Below are positions 34,924 through 44,351 of a stretch of DNA of 64,000 bases, piece after piece. The stretch comes from Gammaproteobacteria bacterium HGW-Gammaproteobacteria-15. GTDB lineage: Bacteria > Pseudomonadota > Gammaproteobacteria > Enterobacterales > Alteromonadaceae. Below the pieces are notes generated by a model that did not search any database, was not told the DNA's origin, and saw only the letters and a list, made by a program, of their open reading frames with translations. The DNA is taken from assembly GCA_002840125.1 (NCBI GenBank), contig PGZF01000003.1:248001-312000 (forward strand). The letters are read 5' to 3'. Position 1 is the first letter of the stretch. Each line of letters starts with the position of its first letter. Both the position numbers and the translations under genes were made by a program.

Positions 34924-37920
34924 TTACAGCGATTTCAGGAAAGCCAGCAGCGCCTGGCGCTCTTCGGTGGGTAAGTTGATAAAGCGGTTTTTAATCACTT
35001 CAGCTTCGCCGCCGTGCCATAAAATGGCTTCGGTTAGTGTACGGGCGCGGCTGTCGTGTAAATAACCTACCGGTGTACCGGCAGCAACGTGTTCGGTGTA
35101 GCCTATGCCCCATAAAGCGGGCGTGCGCCACATACTGCCGCCTGCTAAGCCTTCGGCGAAATTATCTGCCAGCTCTTCGCCCATATCATGCAACAGCATA
35201 TCGGTATAAGGCCGGATAGTTTGGTTGCGCACTTCGTCAAACGCCGAACGGGCGCTGGTTTGCACTTCGCTGACATGGCAGGCATTACAGCGGATGGCTT
35301 TAAACACTTGCTCACCCTGGGCTATTTTTGCCGGTTCAACATCCAGATAAGCCATCGGCGATACGCCTTTAGGAAAACCACTGACCAGGCTGCGCTGTGC
35401 CGGTACGGCTAACAGGTGCAGATATTCTGTCATTAACTGCAGCGCTTCATCTGGTAAGCCGGGCTCTGTGCCGCTGGCCGCGTCACAGTGTGTTGCCCCG
35501 GCCAGGCAGTCGCGGTTCGGGTAAATAGATGAAGTTACCGACATATCTAGCAAGGCGGCATTGGCTACCTGGTGGCGCAGGCTCACTTTACCGGCTTTCC
35601 AGCCGTAGCGGCCTAAACGCACGTCGCCGGTTTCAGGATCGTAAGCGTAGTTGGCGGTACCCAGCACGCCGTCGGCATCGGGTATGGTGCGTACCCGGGC
35701 CAAAATGGTTTCATCGGCAATGGCTTCAAGCAGGCCCATGCCGATTAATGGCTGCGCCGAGCGCACGGAATATGCTTCAGGCGTCGGGCCTTCAAAGGCG
35801 ATTTCCGGTTTACGCAGTTCAACCACGGTACCGTCGGCAAGTTGGACATTTTTTGTGGTGAAACCGGCAACCACAGCCGCATTACCCCAGTTTTGCACAG
35901 CGCCTGTGGTGGTTGAGCGCGCATTCATCTGCATTGCCTGGCCATATATAGGGTGTGGCAGGTAATTACCGTTGGCGTCGGTACCGGTGGCGCCGGTACG
36001 TATTGCCATAGTATCAAGCCGCTGGTTTACTGCCGCTGGCGCTACGCTGCGGCCATTGCTAACGTGACAGTTAAAACAGGATGACTGGTTAAAACGCGGG
36101 CCTTGCAGGAAGCGGCCGGCGTCATTGCGGTCATTACCATCTTCGTTATGTTCGCCGGTCCATAAGTTGGTGTGTAGCCAGCGGCGGCCTTCCATAAAGC
36201 GCTGCATATTTTGCATACCAATATTGTTGTGTGGCTGCTGAAATATAAAGGTAGCATTGTCGGCGTAATCGTATGATACCGAGCCCAATCCGCCTTGCAG
36301 AGTGCTGTCTGGTAAAGGTTCGTTCATTAACCGCGGTTGCACGCCATACCAGGGGCGTAAGCCCTGGCCCATAACGTAGGTCAGCTCGTTGGTGTAATAC
36401 CGAAAGCCGCCGTTATCACCAATGGCATCCATCACTTCACGGGTAGAGAAGAACGAGCCGGTAAACTCAATAATATCGCCTTTTTTCAGCGCCCGTGCTG
36501 ATACATTATTGCCATTTGGCACCATTACGCCATCGGCATTGGCAGAAAGGGCTCTGTGGCCGGGGTAGGTGTCAAACACCACGCTGCAGCCGTCATTGGC
36601 ACCAATGATACCGTTGTAGCCAGTGTTAGGGTTTAACAACACACCGTTGGCTGGTTTTTGCACTACCGGGCAGGGAGCACCGTCACTCAGATAAGTGGAG
36701 TTGTCCAGCAGGCGCCCCGGGCTCATCCAGCCAAAGCCGGTAACGTTGGGCTCATCAAAACGGCGGACAAAAGAGTGGCCACCGCCTTTTTGCGCTTGCT
36801 GGTAATACTGATTGACGATAATTCTCGGTGCGGTAACACCGGCTACATTACTGTTATCAATAAACTCGACGCCCCAGGTGCGGTTTTTAAAATAGTTAGC
36901 AATAAAGTTTAAATGCGCGCCAGGGCCTTTATCAGCGGGGTTGCCCTGGGCGTCGACGGTTTCGTTCAGGCCAAAACCAATTTCGTTCCATTCTTCACCG
37001 CGCTCACGGGCGTGGCGTGAGCGGCCTACCATACCAAAGCGGGTAACCAGAGTGCCGTCAGCCAGAGTAAAGCGCACGCTTTCAACCGGCTCAGCCGGGG
37101 CTGGCAGTGGCTGGCGGCCATTGCCACTTAGCGGGTAGGGTACATAGGAGGTATCCAGCAGTGGCAAGGAGTTGTCGCTGCCCGGCGTTTTAAACTCAAC
37201 CTCAAACAAGGAATAACCATACTGGGTATGGCGCTTAATGCCTTGCAGGCGCACATAGCGGGCATCGATATTCAGATTAAAAAACTCTTCAGTGCCGCCC
37301 TGGGCGCCGGTAACGTAGCGTAGCTGATACCAGTCTTGGCCATCATCAGAAATATAAATGGCGTATTCTTCAGCGTAGGCGTTTTCCCAGTGCAGCTTGA
37401 TATAACCAATGGCGGTTTTTGCACCAAAATCAAACTGTAGCCAGGCGTTGTCGGCATCGGCCACACCATTACCCCAGGCACTTTCCCAGCGGCTGGTTAA
37501 ATCGCCATCAATTGCTTTAGCAGCAGTGTTGTTGTTGTTTTCATCGCCGGACGAGCTGGCAGAAAGCGCAAATACCGGTGTTGCAGCGCCGCTTTTATTA
37601 TAAGCCGCCGATAGCCTGAGTTGAGCCGGTGGTGGTGGTAATGACGGACCACCCGGTTTTGGCAAGGGTTTAATGTTTGCACTGGGTGCGGTTTCAAGCT
37701 CAGGCTCTGGCAGATCGTCTGCCGGGGGCGGAGTTTGTGTTGGCGGAGGCGTGGCAACCGGCGGTGTTACGACCGGTGGTGTGGCCACTGGCGGTTCACT
37801 ATCCGCACTGTCGCTGCCACCACCACAGCCCGACACAGCTAATGCCAGTGCAGACACAAGCAACCAGGCAGGCGCAATGTGCCTGTCGGCAGCCGGTTTA
37901 ACAAAAGACCAAAGGCCCAT
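34924..37920 (-). CDS. Lipoprotein with discoidin-like domain and two haem-c motifs
   Basis: The 998-residue protein has a lipoprotein signal (LAVSGC, Cys32), a Pro/Thr/Val-rich linker (about 43-100), an F5/8-type C (discoidin, CBM32-like) domain at about 115-245, a 350-residue region I cannot assign, and a C-terminal di-haem part. Haem c attachment motifs are CFNCH (615-619) and CNACH (878-882). The segments LIGMGLLEAI, GRYGWKAG and SMWRTPALWGIG fit the di-haem oxidoreductase (DHOR, putative peroxidase) family related to MauG and CcpA. It should sit in the outer or inner membrane, perhaps binding a polysaccharide and doing redox chemistry there. The combination of domains is uncommon and no partner gene adjoins it. 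Confidence 0.83.
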   Translation of the reverse strand: MGLWSFVKPAADRHIAPAWLLVSALALAVSGCGGGSDSADSEPPVATPPVVTPPVATPPPTQTPPPADDLPEPELETAPSANIKPLPKPGGPSLPPPPAQLRLSAAYNKSGAATPVFALSASSSGDENNNNTAAKAIDGDLTSRWESAWGNGVADADNAWLQFDFGAKTAIGYIKLHWENAYAEEYAIYISDDGQDWYQLRYVTGAQGGTEEFFNLNIDARYVRLQGIKRHTQYGYSLFEVEFKTPGSDNSLPLLDTSYVPYPLSGNGRQPLPAPAEPVESVRFTLADGTLVTRFGMVGRSRHARERGEEWNEIGFGLNETVDAQGNPADKGPGAHLNFIANYFKNRTWGVEFIDNSNVAGVTAPRIIVNQYYQQAQKGGGHSFVRRFDEPNVTGFGWMSPGRLLDNSTYLSDGAPCPVVQKPANGVLLNPNTGYNGIIGANDGCSVVFDTYPGHRALSANADGVMVPNGNNVSARALKKGDIIEFTGSFFSTREVMDAIGDNGGFRYYTNELTYVMGQGLRPWYGVQPRLMNEPLPDSTLQGGLGSVSYDYADNATFIFQQPHNNIGMQNMQRFMEGRRWLHTNLWTGEHNEDGNDRNDAGRFLQGPRFNQSSCFNCHVSNGRSVAPAAVNQRLDTMAIRTGATGTDANGNYLPHPIYGQAMQMNARSTTTGAVQNWGNAAVVAGFTTKNVQLADGTVVELRKPEIAFEGPTPEAYSVRSAQPLIGMGLLEAIADETILARVRTIPDADGVLGTANYAYDPETGDVRLGRYGWKAGKVSLRHQVANAALLDMSVTSSIYPNRDCLAGATHCDAASGTEPGLPDEALQLMTEYLHLLAVPAQRSLVSGFPKGVSPMAYLDVEPAKIAQGEQVFKAIRCNACHVSEVQTSARSAFDEVRNQTIRPYTDMLLHDMGEELADNFAEGLAGGSMWRTPALWGIGYTEHVAAGTPVGYLHDSRARTLTEAILWHGGEAEVIKNRFINLPTEERQALLAFLKSL

Positions 37921-38012
37921 ACCAATTACTCCACAATAAATATAAAAATCAGGATGTTTTTAAGTTTAGCGACTACAAAGCTGTTAATCATGAGTTAGTA
38001 GCATAATGTTTT

Positions 38013-38035
38013 GTGTAATTAATTGTTTATTACAC
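38013..38035. promoter_or_regulatory. Inverted repeat between divergent di-haem and LysE genes
   Basis: GTGTAAT (38013-38019) and ATTACAC (38029-38035) are perfect inverted halves with a 9-base AT spacer. A second small repeat, ACACC-GCT-GGTGT, overlaps it at 38032-38044. The 283-base gap otherwise holds only AT-rich promoter-like sequence. This is a candidate regulator site for one of the two divergent genes. Confidence 0.33.
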
Positions 38036-38203
38036 CGCTGGTGTGACCTGATAGCCTGATGTAAGCACTTGGCTCAGGCTGTATTGCTTTGCTGTTACTT
38101 TAATTTTATCTGTACTGCTTATTTTGCGCTGTACTGTGTATATTTTCTGCCGGGCGCGCGCGCTACTGTAGTGGCTTAACGTAAGCAAACAGGAGCAAGC
38201 AGC

Positions 38204-38812
38204 ATGGAGTTATTCTGGACCTTAGTTTTTTTTGCCTTTGCCACCAGTATTACACCCGGGCCGAATAATATTATGATTATGTCGTCCGGCGTTAATTACG
38301 GCGTGCAAAAAAGCCTGGCGCATCTGGCAGGTATTCAGCTGGGGTTTTTACTGATGTTACTGGCGGTGGGGCTGGGGGCCGGGCTGATCTTGCAGCAACA
38401 GCCATTACTACATCAGCTGATTAAATTAATTGGCTCGGTATATTTACTGTATCTGGCGTGGAAAATTGCCAGTGCTGAGCCAAAGCAAATAGAAACGGGC
38501 ACCAGTAAACCGCTTAGTTTTACTCAGGCACTGTTGTTTCAGTGGGTAAATGCTAAAGCCTGGGTAATGATTACCGGTGCTATTGCGGCTTTTACCAGCT
38601 TGCAGGGCGTGTATTGGCAGCAACTGGCACTGATTGCGCTGGTATTTTTGCTGGTGGGTTTGCCCTGCACTATCAGCTGGCTGATGTTTGGTGCCGGTTT
38701 AAAACGCTTACTGACAGCACCGGAGCAGCGGCGCTGGTTTAACCGGGCAATGGGTGCTTTGCTGGCATTGTCGGTATTACCACCGTTGTGGCAAGCGCTG
38801 CAGTGGAGTTAG
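38204..38812 (+). CDS. LysE/RhtB-family amino-acid exporter
   Basis: The 202-residue inner-membrane protein has about six hydrophobic helices. It carries the family N-terminal motif ITPGPNNIMIMSSGVNYG (about 17-34) and the central SFTQALLFQWVNAKAW. Such proteins export amino acids or related small molecules. A MocR-type regulator follows 19 bases downstream on the same strand, a common pairing in which the aminotransferase-like regulator responds to an amino acid. Confidence 0.92.
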   Translation: MELFWTLVFFAFATSITPGPNNIMIMSSGVNYGVQKSLAHLAGIQLGFLLMLLAVGLGAGLILQQQPLLHQLIKLIGSVYLLYLAWKIASAEPKQIETGTSKPLSFTQALLFQWVNAKAWVMITGAIAAFTSLQGVYWQQLALIALVFLLVGLPCTISWLMFGAGLKRLLTAPEQRRWFNRAMGALLALSVLPPLWQALQWS

Positions 38813-38831
38813 CTAAACCAAAGGAGAGCGT

Positions 38832-40268
38832 GTGAGTTTTCGTTATCAACAACTGGCTGCCGAACTGCAACAACAAATAGAGCAGGGCCAATATGGCTGT
38901 GGTGAGCGCTTGCCGGGTGTGCGTGAACTGGCCAAACGCCGGGCGCTAAGTGTGTCTACCGTGGTGGCCAGCTACCGGCGGCTGGAAGCCGACGGCTATT
39001 TACAGGCCAATAGCCGCAGCGGCTATTTTGTTAAACCGCGTTATCAGCCTCCGCCACTAAGTAGCGCGCCGCTGCAGCAAGCGACCGAACCGGTTATTGT
39101 TTGTAGCCAGCAGATAGCGTTGTCGCTGTCTAAGGCCGCAGCCGACCCGGCGTATATGCGCTTAGGCGCTGCGGTACCGGCTGCGGTTTACCTGCCACAG
39201 CACGCGTTGCAAAAAGCGCTGCAGCAGGTAATAAAAACCGAACCGGCGCGCTTAATGCGCTACGAAGCCAGCCGTGGCGCGGTCGAATTACGTCGTGAAA
39301 TAGCCCGGCGTATGGCATTACATGGCGCTGTGGTATCGCAAGACGATATCATTATTACCAATGGTTGCCAGGAAGCGCTGATGCTGAGTTTAAAGGCCGT
39401 GACGCAGCCCGGCGATGTGGTGGTGATAGAATCACCGGCGTTTTATGGCTTGTTGCAGGCGTTGGAAGCGGCAGGCTTAAAAGCGCTGGCACTGCCCACA
39501 GATGCACAAACCGGTATAGCGCCTGACGTGTTGGAGCAAGCACTTGAGCAATGGCCGGTAAAGGCCTGTGTGCTGATTGCTAACTATAGTAATCCGCTGG
39601 GCAGCCTGATCCCGGACGGCAATAAAAAGCGCATAGTGCAGTTGCTGGCACAGCACGGCATACCGTTGATAGAAGACGATACCTACGGCGATTTAGGCTT
39701 TACCGGGCCGCGGCCGGGCAGTTGTTTAGCGCTGGCGCCACAGCAGGATATTTTTTACTGCAGCACTTTTTCTAAAACGCTGTCGCCGGATTTGCGTCTG
39801 GGCTGGGTCATAGCACCAAAACATACGGCGAAAATAGAATATCTGAAATTTATCAGCAATATAAGTACCGCGGCATTGCCACAATTAGCGGTGGCAAAGC
39901 TGTTGCAAAGCGGCCAGTATGAGCGGCATTTGCGCCAGGTACGGCCGCAATATGAAGCGGCGGTGCAACGTATCAGCAGCAGTATTGGCCGCTTGTTTCC
40001 GCCTGGCACCCGGGTTAGCCAGCCACAAGGCGGCTTTGTACTCTGGGTCGAGCTGCCACAAGAGGTAGATGGTTATCTGTTGGCGCAGCAGGCCCTGGCG
40101 GAAAAAATCAGCATAGCGCCGGGGACCATATTTTCGCCCACAGCGCCAGCGGGTAGCGCGGGCTACCGTAACTTTATCCGTTTAAACTGCGCGGTAGCGC
40201 AGGACGCCAGGCTGGAGCGGGCATTACAAATACTGGCACAATTGTGCCAGCAGCAATTAAACCGGTAA
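38832..40268 (+). CDS. MocR-type regulator (GntR helix-turn-helix plus aminotransferase domain)
   Basis: A 478-residue fusion of a GntR winged helix (about 1-68, LPGVRELAKRRALSVSTVVASYRRL) and a fold type I PLP aminotransferase domain. The PLP lysine is Lys315 in STFSKTLSPDLRLGW; Asn255 in NYSNPLG and Asp282 in EDDTYGD are the expected PLP contacts. GTG 38832 is the start, with AAGGAG upstream. MocR proteins use PLP and an amino-acid ligand to switch transcription. It is probably the regulator of the adjoining LysE gene. Confidence 0.93.
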   Translation: MSFRYQQLAAELQQQIEQGQYGCGERLPGVRELAKRRALSVSTVVASYRRLEADGYLQANSRSGYFVKPRYQPPPLSSAPLQQATEPVIVCSQQIALSLSKAAADPAYMRLGAAVPAAVYLPQHALQKALQQVIKTEPARLMRYEASRGAVELRREIARRMALHGAVVSQDDIIITNGCQEALMLSLKAVTQPGDVVVIESPAFYGLLQALEAAGLKALALPTDAQTGIAPDVLEQALEQWPVKACVLIANYSNPLGSLIPDGNKKRIVQLLAQHGIPLIEDDTYGDLGFTGPRPGSCLALAPQQDIFYCSTFSKTLSPDLRLGWVIAPKHTAKIEYLKFISNISTAALPQLAVAKLLQSGQYERHLRQVRPQYEAAVQRISSSIGRLFPPGTRVSQPQGGFVLWVELPQEVDGYLLAQQALAEKISIAPGTIFSPTAPAGSAGYRNFIRLNCAVAQDARLERALQILAQLCQQQLNR

Positions 40269-40286
40269 CGGTTCTCACTGTGCCGG

Positions 40287-41705
40287 TTAATGCCCGCCGC
40301 CGAGTGATTTAATCGCCTGGATCATCGATACCATCACTTTTTGTGCATCGCCGTATACCATCTGGGTATTGTCGGCGTAAAACAGTGCGTTTTCTACGCC
40401 GGAATAACCTTTACCCTGGCCACGTTTTACCACGTACACCTGCTTTGCCATATCGACATTTAACACCGGCATGCCGTAAATCGGCGAGCTTTTATTGGTA
40501 CGTGCCGCCGGGTTTACCGTGTCGTTGGCGCCAATCACTATGGCAACATCGGCTTCTTTAAACTCGCCGTTAATATCTTCCATATCAAAGATAATATCGT
40601 ACGGTACTCCTGCTTCTGCCAATAACACGTTCATATGGCCCGGCATACGGCCGGCTACCGGGTGAATGGCAAACTTTACCTCAACCCCGGCGTCCTGCAG
40701 CAGTTTTACCAACTCGTACAGCTTGTGCTGTGCCTGTGCTACCGCCAGGCCATAACCCGGTGCAATAATCACTTTACCGGCGTAACGCATATTAATACCG
40801 GCGTCGCTGGCATCAATTGGTTTTTGGCTGCCGGCCATATCACCCTGCGCTTCATCGCTTAGCTCACCAAAGTTAGAAAACAGTACATTGGCCACCGAGC
40901 GGTTCATCGCCTTGGCCATCAGCAGTGTCAGTAAAGAGCCGGCCGAGCCAACCACCATACCGGCGATCATCAAGGCCGGGTTATTCAGCACATAACCTTC
41001 AAAGCCAACAGCTAAACCGGTAAAGGCGTTGTACAAGGAGATCACCACTGGCATATCAGCGCCGCCAATCGGCATGGTCATCATTACGCCGTAAATCAGC
41101 GCCAGCGCAAAGAATGCGGCAAACACCGGCCAGCTTACCATGCCGCCGTGCCAGATAATGTAAACACCAATTGCCAGCAGTACTAACAGCAGGCTGCCGT
41201 TTACCAGTTGCAAGGCGCCAAAGCGCAGGGTTTTATTGATGCGGCCATCCAGTTTAGCCCAGGCGATAAGCGAGCCGGATAACGCAACGGCGCCAATTAG
41301 CCCGCCCAGTACTGCCAAACTTAATGACACAGTGCCGTGGGTTTTGTAGCCAATCAGCTCTATGGCGGCAATAGCCGCTGCTGCACCGCCGCCCATGCCG
41401 TTATACAGCGCTACCATTTGTGGCATTTCGGTCATGGCTACTTTTTTACCGCTGCGCCAGGCCCAGCCCAGGCCCAGTGCCAGTGCGATCAGTGCCAGCG
41501 TCAGGTTAGTGCTAAGGTGAGGTTTGGCGGCGTCGTTGACATCCAGTGTATATAAAAAGCTGGCCAGCACAGCCAGCACCATACCAATACCGGCAACAAC
41601 GATACCGGAGCGGGCCGTTAGCGGTGACGACATACGCTTTAAGCCGTAGATAAACAAAAAGGCGGCAATAAAATAGCTGCTGTCGATGAGTAAAGCTGCG
41701 TTCAT
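40287..41705 (-). CDS. pntB: NAD(P) transhydrogenase subunit beta
   Basis: PntB forms the NADP(H)-binding domain III and membrane helices of the proton-translocating transhydrogenase, which makes NADPH from NADH using the proton gradient. The 472-residue protein has about nine N-terminal helices and the C-terminal NADP motif GYGLAVAQAQH, followed by NVLLAEAGVPYD and the DVAIVIGANDTVNPAA stretch. It is last in the leftward pntAA-pntAB-pntB operon; its ATG is four bases from the pntAB stop. Confidence 0.96.
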   Translation of the reverse strand: MNAALLIDSSYFIAAFLFIYGLKRMSSPLTARSGIVVAGIGMVLAVLASFLYTLDVNDAAKPHLSTNLTLALIALALGLGWAWRSGKKVAMTEMPQMVALYNGMGGGAAAAIAAIELIGYKTHGTVSLSLAVLGGLIGAVALSGSLIAWAKLDGRINKTLRFGALQLVNGSLLLVLLAIGVYIIWHGGMVSWPVFAAFFALALIYGVMMTMPIGGADMPVVISLYNAFTGLAVGFEGYVLNNPALMIAGMVVGSAGSLLTLLMAKAMNRSVANVLFSNFGELSDEAQGDMAGSQKPIDASDAGINMRYAGKVIIAPGYGLAVAQAQHKLYELVKLLQDAGVEVKFAIHPVAGRMPGHMNVLLAEAGVPYDIIFDMEDINGEFKEADVAIVIGANDTVNPAARTNKSSPIYGMPVLNVDMAKQVYVVKRGQGKGYSGVENALFYADNTQMVYGDAQKVMVSMIQAIKSLGGGH

Positions 41706-41708
41706 GCC

Positions 41709-42023
41709 TTACTCCTTATTGGTTTTGCTGGAGGGTTTAAACATTTGCAGCATGCGCTCGGTTACTACATAGCCACCGGCAGCATTGCCTGCGCCTAACA
41801 GCACGCCGACAAAGCCGATGATCTGCTCGGGTAACGAGCTGGCGTTTAACAGCGCCCACAGCGCGCCTACCACTACGATGCCGTGAATAAAGTTAGAGCC
41901 GGACATCAGCGGTGTATGCAAAATGGCCGGTACGCGGCCGATAATTTCAAAACCGGTAAAAGCAGCCAGCATAAAAATATACAGCGCGACAAAGCCGGTT
42001 AAGATGGTGGTGGTGTAGTCCAT
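41709..42023 (-). CDS. pntAB: NAD(P) transhydrogenase subunit alpha, membrane part
   Basis: ATG 42023 with GGGGAG upstream is chosen; the frame opens four codons earlier with TTG. The 104-residue protein has three hydrophobic helices and the family stretch FALTGFEIIGRVP-like AFTGFEIIGRVP and PLMSGSNFIHGIVVVGA. In E. coli this part is fused to the NAD-binding alpha subunit. Here alpha is split into two genes, as in Rhodospirillum rubrum. Confidence 0.94.
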   Translation of the reverse strand: MDYTTTILTGFVALYIFMLAAFTGFEIIGRVPAILHTPLMSGSNFIHGIVVVGALWALLNASSLPEQIIGFVGVLLGAGNAAGGYVVTERMLQMFKPSSKTNKE

Positions 42024-42050
42024 AAGGCTCCCCAAAAAAATGCCAGGTTA

Positions 42051-43175
42051 TTACTGTTCCAGCGCAGCTTTTACTGCTGCCGGTTTGATCTCGCCCTGAT
42101 GCGTCAGCACAGTTTTAGCCTGCACTTCGTCATCCCAATCCAGTGTAATTTCGCCATCTACAATAAACAGCTGCAATAAATTCAGCAGGTTTTTGGCGTA
42201 CAGCTCTGAGGCATGCTCAGCCAGCAGCGAAGGTACATTTAATGGCGCTGCTATGGTGATTTGGCCCTGTGTAATAGTTTCACCTGGCACACTGTATTCA
42301 CAGTTACCGCCGCCTTCAGCCGCCAAATCAATGATCACCGCGCCCAGTTTCATGCCGTCTACCTGAGTTTTACTAATCAGCTTAGGCGAGGGCCGCCCCG
42401 GTATGGCTGCTGTGGTAATAACAATATCGGCCTGCTGAATATGCCGGGTGACGACACTGGCAATTTTGTCTTTTTCTTCCTGCGTCAGCTCGCGGGCATA
42501 GCCGCCCTCGCCACGGGCATCGACGCCGGTATCAACAAATTTGGCACCTAAAGATTCTGCCTGCTCTTTGGTTTCGGGCCGCACGTCATAGCCTTCAGTT
42601 ATTGCGCCTAAACGCCGTGCGGTGGCTAAGGCCTGTAAACCGGCAACACCCAGGCCCATAACTAAACATCGTGCCGGGCGGATTGAGCCAACGGCGGTGG
42701 TCATCATCGGTAAGATACGCGCCAGCTTAGTAGCACCAAGCAGCGCAGCATAGTAACCGGCTAACGCCGCCTGCGATGACAGCGCATCCATGGCCTGAGC
42801 GCGGCTGATGCGCGGTACCTGCTCCATTGCAAAGCAGCTGATGTGTTTATCGCGCAGTAAGCGGGTAAGGTCGGGCTCTTTATGCGGATAAACAAAGCTA
42901 AGCAAAATGCAGCCGGGCGGCATCAGGTTAATTTGCTCAGCTGTAGGGGGCTGCACTGCCAGCACTATATTGGCTGTTGCCAGCAGTTCTTGCTCTGTAT
43001 TAACAAAGCGCACCGCTGTATAGGCACTGTCGGGTAATTTGCTGCTAAGACCTGCGCCGCTAAGCAGGCAGATATCGCATCCCAGCTTACTAAGTTTATC
43101 AGCCACGGCGGGCACCATGGCAACACGCTGTTCGTGTGGCCGGCTTTCCTTCAGCACGGCAACCTGTATTGGCAT
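42051..43175 (-). CDS. pntAA: NAD(P) transhydrogenase subunit alpha, NAD-binding part
   Basis: ATG 43175 is taken, with AAGGAG eight bases upstream; the longer frame begins with GTG three codons before. The 374-residue cytosolic protein has the alanine-dehydrogenase/transhydrogenase N-domain (AVLKESRPHEQRVAMVP) and the NAD site with GLGVAGLQALATARRLGA and TEGYDVRPET. It binds NAD(H) and completes the transhydrogenase with the two downstream genes. Confidence 0.96.
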   Translation of the reverse strand: MPIQVAVLKESRPHEQRVAMVPAVADKLSKLGCDICLLSGAGLSSKLPDSAYTAVRFVNTEQELLATANIVLAVQPPTAEQINLMPPGCILLSFVYPHKEPDLTRLLRDKHISCFAMEQVPRISRAQAMDALSSQAALAGYYAALLGATKLARILPMMTTAVGSIRPARCLVMGLGVAGLQALATARRLGAITEGYDVRPETKEQAESLGAKFVDTGVDARGEGGYARELTQEEKDKIASVVTRHIQQADIVITTAAIPGRPSPKLISKTQVDGMKLGAVIIDLAAEGGGNCEYSVPGETITQGQITIAAPLNVPSLLAEHASELYAKNLLNLLQLFIVDGEITLDWDDEVQAKTVLTHQGEIKPAAVKAALEQ

Positions 43176-43243
43176 AAAGCACACTCCTTAAACTAACTGT
43201 CTGAGGAGTATAGCCTTTATAAAAAATTTTGCGTCAATGCGGC

Positions 43244-44194
43244 CTAAGCGTGCTGGCTATGCAGCAGTGCCTGATTTAATGTCGCCAGAATATCGCTGCT
43301 TTTACGCAGTACACGCAGTTGCTGAAATAAGTCGGCGGCTTGTGGGTATTGCAGCTTTAAATAGCTAAACCATTGTTTGATGCGGTTTGCGTAGTACTGG
43401 CCTTTGTCGCCGCTGATCTCAAATTCAGAGTAGCGCATTAGCAGCTCCAGCACTTGCGGCCAGGGCATAGCGGCAGCACCGGTGCGGATGCTTTGTGCCA
43501 GGTTTGGCATGGCCAATGCGCCGCGGCCGAGCATAATGTCACTGCAATTGGCTTGTTGCTGGCACAGGGCGGCATCGGCGGCGTTCCAGATCTCGCCATT
43601 GGCCACCAGTGGAATATTGGTCTGCTGCTTAATTCTGGCGATCCATGGCCAGTATGCAGGTGGCCGGTAGCCGTCGCTTTTGGTGCGGGCGTGTACGGTA
43701 AGCATGCTGACACCCGCGCTGGCAATGGCGGCAGCATTGGCCAGGGTTAAGTTGGTATCGTCATAACCGAGGCGGATTTTAGCACTGACAGGAAATTGCG
43801 CTGGCACGGCATCGCGCACGGCTTTAACTATAAGGTACAGTTGCTCGGTTTCTTTTAGCAACACAGCCCCGCCGCGGCTTTTATTTACTGTTTTGGCCGG
43901 GCAGCCAAAGTTTAAATCAACGCCGGGTGAGCCCAGTTCTACCGCGCGTACGGCATTTTCGGCCAGCCAGTTTGGGTCTTGCCCCAACAGTTGCACCCGC
44001 ACCGGCGTACCGGCAAAGGTTTTGCCACCGTTTTGCAGCTCTGGGCAAAAGCGGGTAAATACCCGTGCCGGTAGTTTTTGGTCTACTATGCGGATAAATT
44101 CAGTAATGCATAAGTCGTAGCCGCCAATACGTGTCAGCATATCGCGCATAAGGTGATCGACTACGCCTTCCATCGGCGCCAGTATAATTTTCAT
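43244..44194 (-). CDS. dusC: tRNA-dihydrouridine(16) synthase DusC
   Basis: DusC reduces uridine 16 in tRNA using FMN and NADPH. The 316-residue protein matches the E. coli DusC opening (ILAPMEGVVDHLMRDML and YDLCITEFIRIVDQ). The active-site Cys lies in GVDLNFGCPAKTVNKSRGG and the FMN-binding TVHARTKSDGY follows. Its ATG overlaps the stop of the DUF2256 gene by one base, so they are coupled. Confidence 0.95.
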   Translation of the reverse strand: MKIILAPMEGVVDHLMRDMLTRIGGYDLCITEFIRIVDQKLPARVFTRFCPELQNGGKTFAGTPVRVQLLGQDPNWLAENAVRAVELGSPGVDLNFGCPAKTVNKSRGGAVLLKETEQLYLIVKAVRDAVPAQFPVSAKIRLGYDDTNLTLANAAAIASAGVSMLTVHARTKSDGYRPPAYWPWIARIKQQTNIPLVANGEIWNAADAALCQQQANCSDIMLGRGALAMPNLAQSIRTGAAAMPWPQVLELLMRYSEFEISGDKGQYYANRIKQWFSYLKLQYPQAADLFQQLRVLRKSSDILATLNQALLHSQHA

Positions 44195-44349
44195 CAGTTT
44201 TGGGCCGGGTTGGCCGTTTTATGGCGGCGGCAACGCTCTGAGCAATACATTACCTGCTCCCAGTTACGTTGCCATTTTTTCCGCCAGCTAAACATCAGGC
44301 CGCATACCGGACAGCGTTTTTCCGGCAAATGCAGTTTTTGGTGCGGCAT
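44194..44349 (-). CDS. DUF2256 small zinc-finger-like protein
   Basis: A 51-residue protein from ATG 44349, shorter than usual gene-finding limits. It has the DUF2256 pattern: [15 protein letters not shown] then MYCSERCRR, with two CxxC-type cysteine pairs (Cys13/Cys16 and Cys36/Cys40) likely to bind zinc. It begins two bases after the HDOD gene stop and runs into dusC with a TGATG overlap, so HDOD-DUF2256-dusC is one transcript. Many DUF2256 genes neighbour cryptochromes or tRNA genes; a nucleic-acid role is possible but unproven. Confidence 0.88.
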   Translation of the reverse strand: MPHQKLHLPEKRCPVCGLMFSWRKKWQRNWEQVMYCSERCRRHKTANPAQN

Positions 44350-44351
44350 GA

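Noticed and set aside
38150..38165. GCGCGCGC tract as a Z-DNA or repeat feature upstream of the LysE gene
   Set aside because: It is too short (about eight bases) to support any specific claim.
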